Below, piece by piece: positions 1 through 6,389 of a stretch of DNA of 8,925 bases. Under the pieces are notes generated by a model. It was given only the letters and a program-made list of their open reading frames with translations, did not search any database and was not told the origin of the DNA. This DNA comes from Clostridiales bacterium (GTDB lineage: Bacteria; Bacillota; Clostridia; Oscillospirales; Acutalibacteraceae), in assembly GCA_012728445.1 (NCBI GenBank), contig JAAYFA010000245.1:1-8925 (forward strand), read 5' to 3'. The position numbers and the translations under genes were made by a program. Positions within the stretch are counted from its first letter, which is position 1; each line of letters starts with the position of its first letter.

Positions 1-1019
1 AACGGGCAGGTCATCGGCCGCAGCGCAAACACTTCGGCGTCCTTTTCCTCGGCGCCCAGAATAAACATGCTGTCTTTATAGTGGTCCCAATGACCGGAAA
101 GCTTGAACAAATCGCTTTTTGCCATCAAGGGTGTTTTCGTCAACAGATAGCCGCGCTTTTCCTCTTCGTCCTCAATAAATCGTTGGAGCAACTGTACGAC
201 TTTAGCGCCTTTGGGCATCAGCAACGGCAAACCCTGGCCGATAAGTTCTGACGTGGTGAAATAGCCGAGCTGGCGTCCGATAATATTGTGGTCGCGCTTC
301 TTGGCCTCTTCAACAGCGGCTAGGTACGCTTCCATATCCTCTTTAACCGCAAAGGCTGTGCCATATATTCTTTGCAGCATTTTTTTGTCAGAGTCGCCGC
401 GCCAGTATGCGCCCGTGGCGGAAGTCAGCTTGAACGCTTTGATCCTGCTCGTGTCGGGCAAATGCGGGCCGGCGCAGAGTTCGACAAATTCACCTTGTTT
501 ATAGAAAGAGATTTTTTCTCCTTTTCCGGCATGTTCTTCGATGAGCTCCACTTTATAGTCTTCGCCGGCTGCCTGCATTAAAGCAGTCGCTTCTTTGGCA
601 TCTAGTTCAAAATGTTCGAGTCTCAAGCGTTCTTTGATGATTTTTTTCATCTCTGCTTCGATTTTTTCAAGGTCTTCCGGTGTAAAGGGACTTGCCACAT
701 CAAAGTCATAATAAAATCCGTTTTCAATAGCCGGCCCGATGGCAAGCTTTGCCTTGGGGAATAATCTCTTAACGGCGTGTGCGAGCACATGGGATGCTGT
801 GTGGCGAAACGCCTTTTTGCCTTCCTCATCGTCAAAGGTCAAGATTTCAAGCGCACAGTCTTCGTTGATTGTCGTGCGCAAATCCTTCACTTCTCCGTTG
901 ATTTTGCAAACGCAAGCGGCCTTGAACAAGCCTTGGCTTAAGGCTTTCGTTATGTCGATTACATTCGAGCCGGACTCATATGCCCGAACCGACCCGTCTT
1001 TTAACGTAATTTTAACCAT
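1..1019 (-). CDS. thrS: Threonyl-tRNA synthetase, 5' part (339 codons visible)
   Basis: Charges tRNA-Thr with threonine in the cytoplasm. The reading frame is open from ATG at 1019 to the window edge, so the C-terminal catalytic part and anticodon-binding domain lie outside. Visible order: TGS domain (about residues 1-62), editing domain with the HxxxH motif (H73, H77) and the matching C182/H186 of CAGPH, then the start of the class II catalytic core, with GQGLPLLMPKGA near 261-272 and RPMTCP at 334-339, whose C338 corresponds to a zinc ligand. The editing domain marks the normal bacterial full-length type that removes mischarged serine. The start is supported by AAGGAGA at 1027-1033, seven bases upstream, and by the family's usual N-terminus (MVKITLKDG). 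Expression is probably controlled by the T-box leader directly upstream. No frameshift or internal stop seen. Confidence 0.97.
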   Translation of the reverse strand, partial: MVKITLKDGSVRAYESGSNVIDITKALSQGLFKAACVCKINGEVKDLRTTINEDCALEILTFDDEEGKKAFRHTASHVLAHAVKRLFPKAKLAIGPAIENGFYYDFDVASPFTPEDLEKIEAEMKKIIKERLRLEHFELDAKEATALMQAAGEDYKVELIEEHAGKGEKISFYKQGEFVELCAGPHLPDTSRIKAFKLTSATGAYWRGDSDKKMLQRIYGTAFAVKEDMEAYLAAVEEAKKRDHNIIGRQLGYFTTSELIGQGLPLLMPKGAKVVQLLQRFIEDEEEKRGYLLTKTPLMAKSDLFKLSGHWDHYKDSMFILGAEEKDAEVFALRPMTCP

Positions 1020-1040
1020 TTTGTTTTCTCCTTCACTATA

Positions 1041-1077
1041 AAAAAAATAAAGCCTCATCCCGAAAGGGATGAAGCTT
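1041..1077 (-). terminator. Intrinsic terminator of the T-box switch
   Basis: Arms 1066-1077 and 1050-1061 form a 12-bp stem with one G-U pair around a four-base loop. It is followed on the minus strand by a T-rich run (1041-1049). This is the conditional terminator; pairing of the T-box with tRNA-Thr would favour the competing antiterminator. Confidence 0.9.
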
Positions 1078-1280
1078 TTGCTCCATGGTTCCACCCTGAT
1101 TGCAGATTGCTCTGCCACTCAAATCGCCTTAACGCGGCAAATACGGCACACCTTATCTCAAAAGCTTCGGTGGCGCTCCGCAGTGGTTGCAACCTTTGAC
1201 TTCTGTCCGTGCTTACAGCCGGGGCAGCGGACTCTCTGAAGAGGTCGGTACAGGTGCTCTCTGCATCATCGCTTTGTGTA
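1041..1280 (-). promoter_or_regulatory. T-box leader of thrS (tRNA-Thr sensing)
   Basis: Senses uncharged tRNA-Thr and switches between terminator and antiterminator to control thrS. Read on the minus strand, it has the conserved T-box AGGGTGGAACC (1087-1097), a 12-bp terminator stem with UUUC loop, and a U-rich tail. Stem I is recognisable from the AGAGAG motif (1232-1237), a GTCCG/CGGAC stem (1228-1232 with 1205-1209) and the apical GGCTGTAAGC (1211-1220). The likely specifier codon is ACC (Thr) at 1185-1187 in CAACCACTG, followed by the usual purine and just before a CTGC that can pair with the GCAG at the base of Stem I. Another ACC at 1169-1171 is a less well placed alternative. The gene served and the Thr codon agree. 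Together with the promoter it fills the gene-free stretch 1020-1367. Confidence 0.93.
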
Positions 1281-1287
1281 TAAGAAA

Positions 1288-1316
1288 ATTGTAACGCTTC
1301 ATGTGAATTAAGTCAA
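1288..1316 (-). promoter_or_regulatory. Sigma-A promoter of thrS
   Basis: The -35 box TTGACT (1311-1316) and -10 box TACAAT (1288-1293) are exactly 17 bases apart. Transcription would begin near 1280, just before the T-box Stem I, which fits the leader boundaries. Confidence 0.85.
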
Positions 1317-1367
1317 GCAAAACAAGATAAAAACATCGAGCATGCTTATGAAACGTTTTATAAATGC

Positions 1368-2207
1368 TTATAAAGCGGCCAAAACGCCGCCGATATCGGC
1401 ATACATACTACTTAAACCGCCTGTGGGCATAACGACTATCTGGCTGAAAGAGCATCGCTCCTTAACAATTTTTATCAGGGCCTTGACGGCCACGATGTTT
1501 TTACAGTGCGTTATCACTAAAGTTTTTCCCTTTGTTTCTCCACAGTTTTCGACGATTTTATCCGCAAGCTTGGCAATGGTATTTTCGGAGCCGCCCCTGA
1601 CCTTTGAGACAAGCTTAATATTCCCGTCGCCGTCGGAGCTGAGTATCAGCCGAATATTCAGCATCGTGAGCGCTTTCCCAAGGAAAGAGTTCATCCGGCC
1701 GTTTTTGACGAGGTTGTCGGTATTTTCTAATGCAAACAATATAACGGATTTTGCGATAAATGCTTCAACACCATCAATAATTTCTTGTGTCTCAAGTCCT
1801 TTTTCAACGAGTTCTTTGATTTTAAGCGCAATGAGTAACTCACCCGCCGATGCACTCTTGGAATCAAAGATATGTATTTTTTTACCGGACTCCTCCGCAA
1901 TCTGTTTCCCTTGCACGGCACTGTTATAAGAGCCGGAAATGCGCGCGGACAGTGTAACGACAAAAACAAAGTCAGCCTCACTCGCAATAAAGGCGTCGGC
2001 ATAATCACCGGGAGAAGGGCAGGAGGACTTGGGCAGTACCTTGACCGTTTTCAGCACACGCAAAAATTCTTCTAAATCTAAATTTTCATCATCAACATAT
2101 TCTTTTTCGCCGATAATCATTTTTAGCGGTATAGATTTTGCATCGAGGCTTTCTTTAAGTTCCTCCGTCAGTTCGCAGCAACTGTCAACAATAAGCTGGT
2201 ATTTCAT
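1368..2207 (-). CDS. DegV family protein (fatty-acid binding)
   Basis: A 279-residue cytosolic protein of the DegV family. Family members bind a fatty acid, and some (FakB) present it to the FakA kinase for phosphorylation and phospholipid synthesis. Visible family marks: N-terminal VDSCCEL (residues 7-13), SCPSPGDY near 62-69 (usual TSQPSPGDY), TLSARISGSYNSA at 85-97, DSKSASAGE at 115-123 and the DNLVKNGR segment at 164-171. Length is normal. An upstream in-frame ATG (2237) would add ten residues, but ATG at 2207 is preferred because AAGGAGG (2214-2220) sits six bases before it and the family begins at MKYQLIVDS. It has its own promoter. No FakA-type kinase gene is in the window, so which lipid it handles cannot be told. 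The end of the gene lies about 50 bp upstream of the thrS promoter, with no convincing terminator between. Confidence 0.93.
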   Translation of the reverse strand: MKYQLIVDSCCELTEELKESLDAKSIPLKMIIGEKEYVDDENLDLEEFLRVLKTVKVLPKSSCPSPGDYADAFIASEADFVFVVTLSARISGSYNSAVQGKQIAEESGKKIHIFDSKSASAGELLIALKIKELVEKGLETQEIIDGVEAFIAKSVILFALENTDNLVKNGRMNSFLGKALTMLNIRLILSSDGDGNIKLVSKVRGGSENTIAKLADKIVENCGETKGKTLVITHCKNIVAVKALIKIVKERCSFSQIVVMPTGGLSSMYADIGGVLAAL

Positions 2208-2256
2208 GATGCGCCTCCTTTTTGTATGTGTTTTCAAAGCATCTGCTTATAGCTTT

Positions 2257-2285
2257 ATAATAGCCTTTAAGACAATAGATGTCAA
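2257..2285 (-). promoter_or_regulatory. Sigma-A promoter of the DegV gene
   Basis: TTGACA (2280-2285), 17-base spacer, TATTAT (2257-2262) on the minus strand. Transcription would begin about 40 bases upstream of the DegV start codon. Confidence 0.85.
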
Positions 2286-2330
2286 ACAAAATCGGGTACG
2301 GTTCGAATGGGAGCGCTTTGCTCGTTTCGA

Positions 2331-2370
2331 TAAAAAAACAAGGATACATCTAAAAAAGATGCATCCTTGT
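2331..2370 (-). terminator. Intrinsic terminator after the zinc-ribbon gene
   Basis: A 13-bp stem with one G-U pair (arms 2358-2370 and 2338-2350, loop 2351-2357) is followed on the minus strand by seven T (2332-2338, the first overlapping the stem). It lies 24 bases after the stop of the small zinc-ribbon gene and separates it from the DegV gene, so the two are likely separate transcripts. Confidence 0.92.
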
Positions 2371-2393
2371 AATAATGCGATAATTAGGAAAAA

Positions 2394-2672
2394 TTATCTT
2401 TGTTTAGAAAAACAGTCGCTGCAATAAACAGGTCTGTCATCTTTCGGTTGGAAGGGGACTTTGGTGTCGATGCCGCATGATGCACATACTGCGTCAAACA
2501 TTTCTCTCGGGCCACTTCTGCCACCGGTTTCGTTCTTACGGGCAATACGGCAATCTTTGCAACGTGAAGGTTCGTTTGCGAAACCCTTCTCCGCGTAAAA
2601 ATCTTGCTCGCTTGCTGTGAATTCGAAGTTTGCTCCGCAGTCTCTGCAGGTCAATGTTTTGTCTTCTGCCAT
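2394..2672 (-). CDS. Small protein with two zinc-ribbon modules
   Basis: A 92-residue soluble protein with eight cysteines in four CxxC knuckles, predicted to hold two zinc ions. The N-terminal module (C9, C12, C38, C41) has the spacing and the FYAEKGFANEPSRCKDCR stretch of the probable zinc-ribbon family zf-trcl. The C-terminal module (C63, C66, C84, C87) resembles the CASCG...PVYCSDCF ribbon seen in small clostridial proteins. Such ribbons usually bind nucleic acid or protein; the actual role is unknown. Start ATG at 2672; the nearest Shine-Dalgarno-like GTGAGGT (2684-2690) is 11 bases away, rather far. It is a single-gene unit with its own promoter, a leader of roughly 95 bases and a terminator, divergent from rny. 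Confidence 0.88.
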   Translation of the reverse strand: MAEDKTLTCRDCGANFEFTASEQDFYAEKGFANEPSRCKDCRIARKNETGGRSGPREMFDAVCASCGIDTKVPFQPKDDRPVYCSDCFSKQR

Positions 2673-2771
2673 GAAAGTAGTTTACCTCACTTAATAAAAT
2701 TTGCCTTGTTACGGATTTTACCGAACCCTTTGTAAGAAACAACGCTCATCATGAGCTTTCAAGGCGTCATC

Positions 2772-2800
2772 ACTATACTCTTTATAATTGGGTTTGTCAA
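2772..2800 (-). promoter_or_regulatory. Sigma-A promoter of the small zinc-ribbon gene
   Basis: TTGACA (2795-2800), 17-base spacer, TATAGT (2772-2777) on the minus strand. An A/T-only stretch directly upstream of the -35 box (about 2805-2830) could act as an UP element. The resulting leader is about 95 bases and contains the palindrome GCTCATGATGAGC (2745-2757). With the rny promoter and leader, this makes up the gene-free stretch 2673-3017. Confidence 0.85.
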
Positions 2801-2881
2801 CACATATTTTAATTTATTTTTTAAAAAAAACCTCAATAATCGGAAATATCGTGTTTTACCGGTTATCCGCTTATTAAAAAC

Positions 2882-2910
2882 TTGACATACCTTATATAAA
2901 AGTATAAAAT
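2882..2910 (+). promoter_or_regulatory. Sigma-A promoter of rny
   Basis: TTGACA (2882-2887), 17-base spacer, TAAAAT (2905-2910). A shifted -10 reading TATAAA at 2903-2908 would give a 15-base spacer and is less likely. The promoter points away from that of the zinc-ribbon gene, with the two -35 boxes 81 bases apart. Transcription would begin near 2917, leaving a leader of about 100 bases. Confidence 0.75.
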
Positions 2911-2917
2911 ATCTAAG

Positions 2918-2964
2918 ATGGTGTGCTGTTGTTCCAAGTAATACACCATATAGGGATAGCCCTA
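2918..2964 (+). promoter_or_regulatory. Two tandem hairpins in the rny leader
   Basis: Hairpin 1 pairs ATGGTGT (2918-2924) with ACACCAT (2943-2949) over an 18-base loop. Hairpin 2 is TAGGG-ATAG-CCCTA (2951-2964). They stand at the expected 5' end of the transcript, so they may protect or tune the mRNA. Neither is followed by a T run, so they are not terminators. Confidence 0.5.
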
Positions 2965-3017
2965 TTGACTATTTTATAAAAATTTATTAATTAGGAAAAA
3001 GGAGGTGCGCATACAAA

Positions 3018-4571
3018 TTGAATTGGTGGCAAGTATTAATAACTGTAATTGTTACTGCAGTGGCAACCGGCGTTTTGGGTTTTATTCTTGGTGGAATAAA
3101 CAGAAAAAGGGTTGCGGAAAACGCTATTGGCTCGGCAACAAAAGAAGCGAAGAGAATTGTTAATGACGCGATATCGCAAGCCGAGACCAAGAAAAAAGAA
3201 GCTATTTTAGAAGCCAAGGACGACATTCACAAGCAACGTGCGGAAGTGGAGCGTGAACTACGCGAAAGACGCGGTGAGCTTCAGCGCCAGGAGCGTCGTT
3301 TGGTGCAAAAAGAAGAATCTCTTGACAAAAAAACCGACAACCTTGAAAAGAAAGAAGAAACTCTGGAGGCTAAAATCAAAAGCGCAGAGGACAAAATCAT
3401 TGAGATTGACAGCATCAAAAGAAGTCAATTTGAAATGCTTGAACGAATTTCGGGGTATACGAAGGATCAGGCGAAGGACTATCTGCTTAAGACGCTTGAG
3501 GATGACCTTGTCCACGAAAAGGCACTTAAGATTATCGAGTTTGATCAAAAACTCAAAGATGAGTCCGACGAAATGGCGCGAGAGGTTATTCCAACCGCTA
3601 TTCAGCGCTGTGCAGCAGATCATTCGGCGGAGTCAACCGTTTCGGTTGTCACTTTACCGAATGACGAGATGAAAGGCAGAATAATCGGGCGTGAGGGCAG
3701 GAACATCCGCACACTCGAAACGATCACAGGCGTGGATCTTATCATTGACGACACACCTGAGGCCATTACTATTTCTAGCTTTGACCCGGTGCGGCGTGAG
3801 ATCGCAAGGGTAACCCTTGAAAAACTGATCTTAGACGGGCGCATACACCCGGCAAGAATCGAAGAGTTATTTGAAAAGGCGAAAAAAGAAGTCGAGCAGA
3901 CCATCAAGCAGACCGGTGAGCGGGCTGTATTGGATGCCGGAGTCAGCAATATTAATCCGGAATTAGTCAAGCTGCTGGGCAAACTGAAGTATCGCACAAG
4001 TTACGGGCAGAACGTACTCAACCACTCACTTGAAGTTGCGTATATAGCCGGATTAATGGCTGCCGAAATCGGCGCGGATATTAAGCTCGCAAAAAGAGCA
4101 GGTCTTCTGCATGATATCGGTAAAGCTTTGGACCATGAGATTGACGGTTCGCACGTAGAACTTGGCGTTGAATACGCAAAACGTTACAAAGAAAGCGAAG
4201 CGGTTGTTCACGCCATTCATGCCCACCACGGCGACGTGGAAGCAAAGACGGTTGTCGCATGCCTCGTAGAGGCTTCAGACGCCATATCGGCCGCAAGGCC
4301 CGGCGCTCGCAGAGAAAATGTCCAAAACTACATCAAGCGCCTTGAAAAGTTGGAAGAGATCGCAACATCCTTCGAAGGGGTTGAACGCTCCTTTGCCATA
4401 CAGGCCGGCCGTGAGGTCCGCATCATGGTGAAGCCGGAGATTGTGAGCGACGATATGATGGTTTTGATTGCCAGAGACATTGTCAAAAAAATCGAAGAAG
4501 AGCTTGAATTCCCCGGGCAGATTAAAGTCCACATTATCCGTGAGAACCGTGCGATAGACTTCGCAAAATAA
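3018..4571 (+). CDS. rny: Ribonuclease Y
   Basis: Membrane-anchored endoribonuclease that starts mRNA turnover in many Firmicutes. The 517-residue length matches the family (about 520). Domain order: N-terminal membrane helix (about 4-25), long charged coiled coil rich in Lys/Glu/Arg (about 28-185), KH RNA-binding domain with GRIIGREG at 220-227, and HD catalytic domain with H365-D366 in GLLHDIGKALDHE, plus the HAHHGD segment at 401-406. The start is TTG (3018): no in-frame ATG gives the expected MNWWQ-type membrane N-terminus, and AAGGAGG lies at 2999-3005. The 12-base gap from that site to TTG is long, so translation may be modest. It is followed by ymdB, the usual neighbour of this gene in Bacillus and Clostridia, which fits a shared mRNA-decay or signalling role. 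Confidence 0.97.
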   Translation: MNWWQVLITVIVTAVATGVLGFILGGINRKRVAENAIGSATKEAKRIVNDAISQAETKKKEAILEAKDDIHKQRAEVERELRERRGELQRQERRLVQKEESLDKKTDNLEKKEETLEAKIKSAEDKIIEIDSIKRSQFEMLERISGYTKDQAKDYLLKTLEDDLVHEKALKIIEFDQKLKDESDEMAREVIPTAIQRCAADHSAESTVSVVTLPNDEMKGRIIGREGRNIRTLETITGVDLIIDDTPEAITISSFDPVRREIARVTLEKLILDGRIHPARIEELFEKAKKEVEQTIKQTGERAVLDAGVSNINPELVKLLGKLKYRTSYGQNVLNHSLEVAYIAGLMAAEIGADIKLAKRAGLLHDIGKALDHEIDGSHVELGVEYAKRYKESEAVVHAIHAHHGDVEAKTVVACLVEASDAISAARPGARRENVQNYIKRLEKLEEIATSFEGVERSFAIQAGREVRIMVKPEIVSDDMMVLIARDIVKKIEEELEFPGQIKVHIIRENRAIDFAK

Positions 4572-4583
4572 AAAACAAACTCG

Positions 4584-4615
4584 GGGGGCGCGCATTATGT
4601 GCGCCCCCATTTGTA
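4584..4615 (+). terminator. GC-rich hairpin between rny and ymdB, probable terminator or attenuator
   Basis: An 11-bp stem (4584-4594 with 4598-4608, one G-T pair) with a three-base loop starts 12 bases after the rny stop. The following ATTTGTAT is only weakly T-rich, so termination may be partial, letting some transcripts read into ymdB. Confidence 0.6.
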
Positions 4616-4684
4616 TATCCTGCCGCGGGCAGACATATTTATGGATCCGTTATTTTAGTAACAAAGAGTGAAAGGAAAGCATCT

Positions 4685-5455
4685 ATGAACATTCTTGCCA
4701 TTGGCGATGTAGTCGGCACACAGGGCTGTGACTTTGTGCGCAGACATTTACCGAGCTTAAAAAAACTCAAAGGCATTGACCTGTGCATAGCCAACGGGGA
4801 AAACTCAGCCGCGGGCAATGGCATAACCCCCACGTCTGCCGGGCATCTTTTTGACAGTGGCGTTGACTTTATAACCACCGGTAATCATGTCTATAAACGC
4901 AGCGAGGTCTATGATTTTCTCGATCAACGCCGCGATGTCATACGCCCTGCCAATCTTAATGCAAACAATCCCGGTAAAGGGTTCGGCATCGTTGACATGG
5001 GCAGCGCCCAAGTCGGCGTTATTAATATGATGGGGCAGGCCTTCATGAATATTGCCGAAAACCCTTTTATATGTATTGACGCTCTGCTCGAAGAGTTGAA
5101 GGACTGCAATATCATCCTGATGGATTTTCATGCCGAAGCCACATCGGAAAAAAGAGCAATGGGTTTTTACCTTGATGGCAAAATTGCGGCCTTGTTTGGC
5201 ACACATACCCATGTGCAAACCGCCGACGAACAGGTGTTGCCTAAAGGCACCGGTTATATTACGGACCTTGGTATGACAGGGCCTATTCATTCTGTTTTGG
5301 GCGTGACGCCCGAATCGTCACTAACATGGCTTAAACAATCGATGCCCGCAAGGTATGAGGTGCCGGATGTGCCCTCCATGCTTTCCGGCTGCATTTTTGA
5401 AGTAGATGTGAAAGCAAATAAATGCCTGTCGGTTGAGAGAGTATGTATTTGCTGA
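4685..5455 (+). CDS. ymdB: YmdB-type metallophosphoesterase (TIGR00282 family)
   Basis: A 256-residue cytosolic two-metal phosphodiesterase. The Bacillus homologue hydrolyses 2',3'- and 3',5'-cyclic nucleotides and affects biofilm and motility decisions. The predicted metal ligands are all present: D8 (IGDVVG), E39-N40 (ANGEN), N67-H68 (TGNHV), H149 (MDFHAE), H174 and H176 (GTHTHVQT). The length is slightly under the usual 260-265. ATG at 4685 is preceded by AAAGGAAA (4671-4678). It lies 113 bases after rny, with the GC-rich hairpin between; no good promoter was found in the gap, so it is probably expressed by read-through from rny. Its stop codon is four bases before the repeat element at 5460. 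Confidence 0.95.
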   Translation: MNILAIGDVVGTQGCDFVRRHLPSLKKLKGIDLCIANGENSAAGNGITPTSAGHLFDSGVDFITTGNHVYKRSEVYDFLDQRRDVIRPANLNANNPGKGFGIVDMGSAQVGVINMMGQAFMNIAENPFICIDALLEELKDCNIILMDFHAEATSEKRAMGFYLDGKIAALFGTHTHVQTADEQVLPKGTGYITDLGMTGPIHSVLGVTPESSLTWLKQSMPARYEVPDVPSMLSGCIFEVDVKANKCLSVERVCIC

Positions 5456-5459
5456 GTTA

Positions 5460-5572
5460 TTGAGAAGCAATGGTGAAGCGTGACTGCGTCACGAGAAGCG
5501 ATGGAGAAGCAATGGGGGGTACGGGTTTTCAAGAAAAATTCCGTCGTTCTCCGTTCGCTCATTGTTTCTCAA
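5460..5572 (+). repeat. Structured inverted-repeat element built from an 11-bp unit
   Basis: This 113-bp non-coding block fills nearly all the gap between ymdB and the ttcA-like gene. Outer arms TTGAGAAGCAATG (5460-5472) and CATTGTTTCTCAA (5560-5572) pair over 13 bp with one G-T. The unit GAGAAGCRATG occurs three times in direct orientation (5462-5472, 5493-5503, 5504-5514, the last two in exact tandem), and again inverted and altered at 5560-5570 and 5541-5551. Inside are a perfect hairpin CGTGAC-TGC-GTCACG (5479-5493) and an imperfect stem between 5498-5515 and 5541-5558. No coding signal, target-site duplication or T run was recognised. It resembles a small palindromic intergenic repeat (REP or MITE-like), but no second copy is in the window. 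Confidence 0.65.
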
Positions 5573-5588
5573 AAATGGGGTTCAAATT

Positions 5589-6299
5589 ATGCGAAAACTC
5601 ATGGGCTATATGCGCGCGGCCATGGAACAATACAATATGGTTCAAGACGGCGACAAAATCGCCGTTGGTCTTTCCGGCGGGAAGGACAGCGTGGCCATGT
5701 TTGCTGCTCTGGCGCGTATGCGTTCCTTCTACCCGGTAAAATTTGAGCTGACAGCAATCATTATCGACCAGCGCTTTAAAGGCGAGGATACGGATTACAG
5801 CACGCTGGAAGTGCTGTGCAAAAACATTGAGATTCCCTTGGTTATCAAGCGTACGAACATTGGCAAGCTGATATTTGAAATACGGGCAGAAAAGAACCCC
5901 TGCAGTTTGTGCGCACGAATGAGAAGGGGCGAATTGCATGATGCGGCAAAAGCTGCCGGTTGCAATAAACTCGCGCTTGGGCATCATCTGGACGACGTGG
6001 CGGAGACTTTTATGATGAACCTGCTCAACGGCGGCACTATCGGCGCTTTCTCACCGGTTACCTATCTCACCCGTAAAGACATTACCGTTATCCGCCCAAT
6101 GATTTTCGCACGGGAAAGCGACACGGCAAGAGTTGTCCGCCGCGAAGGGTTGCCTGTAGTGAAAAACGCCTGTCCGGTTGACGACTCAACCGAACGGCAA
6201 GAAGTGAAGATTCTTCTCGATTCGCTGGCGCATAAGTACGGAGATGTTCGCAGTAAAATACTTGGAGCGTTGCAGCAAAGTAGCACTTCCGGCTTTTAA
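5589..6299 (+). CDS. ttcA: TtcA-like PP-loop ATPase, probable tRNA 2-thiocytidine synthase
   Basis: A 236-residue adenine-nucleotide alpha-hydrolase. TtcA-family enzymes activate a tRNA base with ATP and add sulphur (s2C32) using an iron-sulphur cluster. Visible: PP-loop SGGKDS at 29-34, CSLC (C105, C108) and a third cysteine C195 (KNACPVDD), the three-cysteine pattern expected to hold the cluster, and GHHLDD at 131-136. It is shorter than E. coli TtcA (about 310) but typical of the short clostridial form. ATG at 5589 is chosen because the family starts close to MRKLMGYMRAA. A TTG at 5562 would add nine residues but lies inside the repeat element. Only a weak GGGG (5577-5580) precedes the ATG. 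The exact tRNA base modified cannot be proven from sequence; related TtuA-type enzymes make thiouridine. Confidence 0.88.
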   Translation: MRKLMGYMRAAMEQYNMVQDGDKIAVGLSGGKDSVAMFAALARMRSFYPVKFELTAIIIDQRFKGEDTDYSTLEVLCKNIEIPLVIKRTNIGKLIFEIRAEKNPCSLCARMRRGELHDAAKAAGCNKLALGHHLDDVAETFMMNLLNGGTIGAFSPVTYLTRKDITVIRPMIFARESDTARVVRREGLPVVKNACPVDDSTERQEVKILLDSLAHKYGDVRSKILGALQQSSTSGF

Positions 6300-6321
6300 A
6301 GTCAACAAAATACTTGACTTT
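6298..6321 (+). repeat. Perfect 8-bp inverted repeat over the -35 box
   Basis: AAAGTCAA (6298-6305) and TTGACTTT (6314-6321) are perfect inverted copies separated by eight bases. The right arm contains the -35 box of the next promoter and the left arm touches the stop codon of the ttcA-like gene. It could be an operator or a weak A/T-rich terminator stem; neither can be shown from sequence. Confidence 0.5.
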
Positions 6322-6342
6322 TAGATGACGTTTTGATAACAT
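6314..6342 (+). promoter_or_regulatory. Probable sigma-A promoter of the zinc-ribbon membrane protein unit
   Basis: TTGACT (6314-6319), 17-base spacer, TAACAT (6337-6342). The -10 is two bases off consensus in its second half. It lies 47 bases before the start codon of the next gene and would drive the two-gene unit ending at the strong terminator at 7208. Confidence 0.65.
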
Positions 6343-6389
6343 TTAGCCAAGCAAATAGGGTTGCTTAATTTGGAATGGGAGTTGTTATT

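Noticed and set aside
739..1041. Plus-strand open frame of 100 codons
   Set aside because: Antisense shadow of thrS.
1356..1374. Hairpin TTTATAA/TTATAAA over the DegV stop codon as a terminator
   Set aside because: Short A/T-only stem with no T run directly after it on the minus strand.
1342..1929. Long plus-strand open frame of 195 codons
   Set aside because: It lies antisense within the well-supported DegV gene, has no ribosome binding site and shows no family features.
2965..2993. Second rny promoter with TTGACT at 2965-2970
   Set aside because: The base run 17 bases downstream (TAATTA) fits a -10 box poorly.
5562..5588. Upstream TTG start for the ttcA-like gene
   Set aside because: It falls inside the repeat element, lacks a ribosome binding site and adds residues not typical of the family.
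5470..5746. Two overlapping plus-strand open frames of 88-89 codons
   Set aside because: They start inside the repeat and run out of frame through the ttcA-like gene; low-quality translations.
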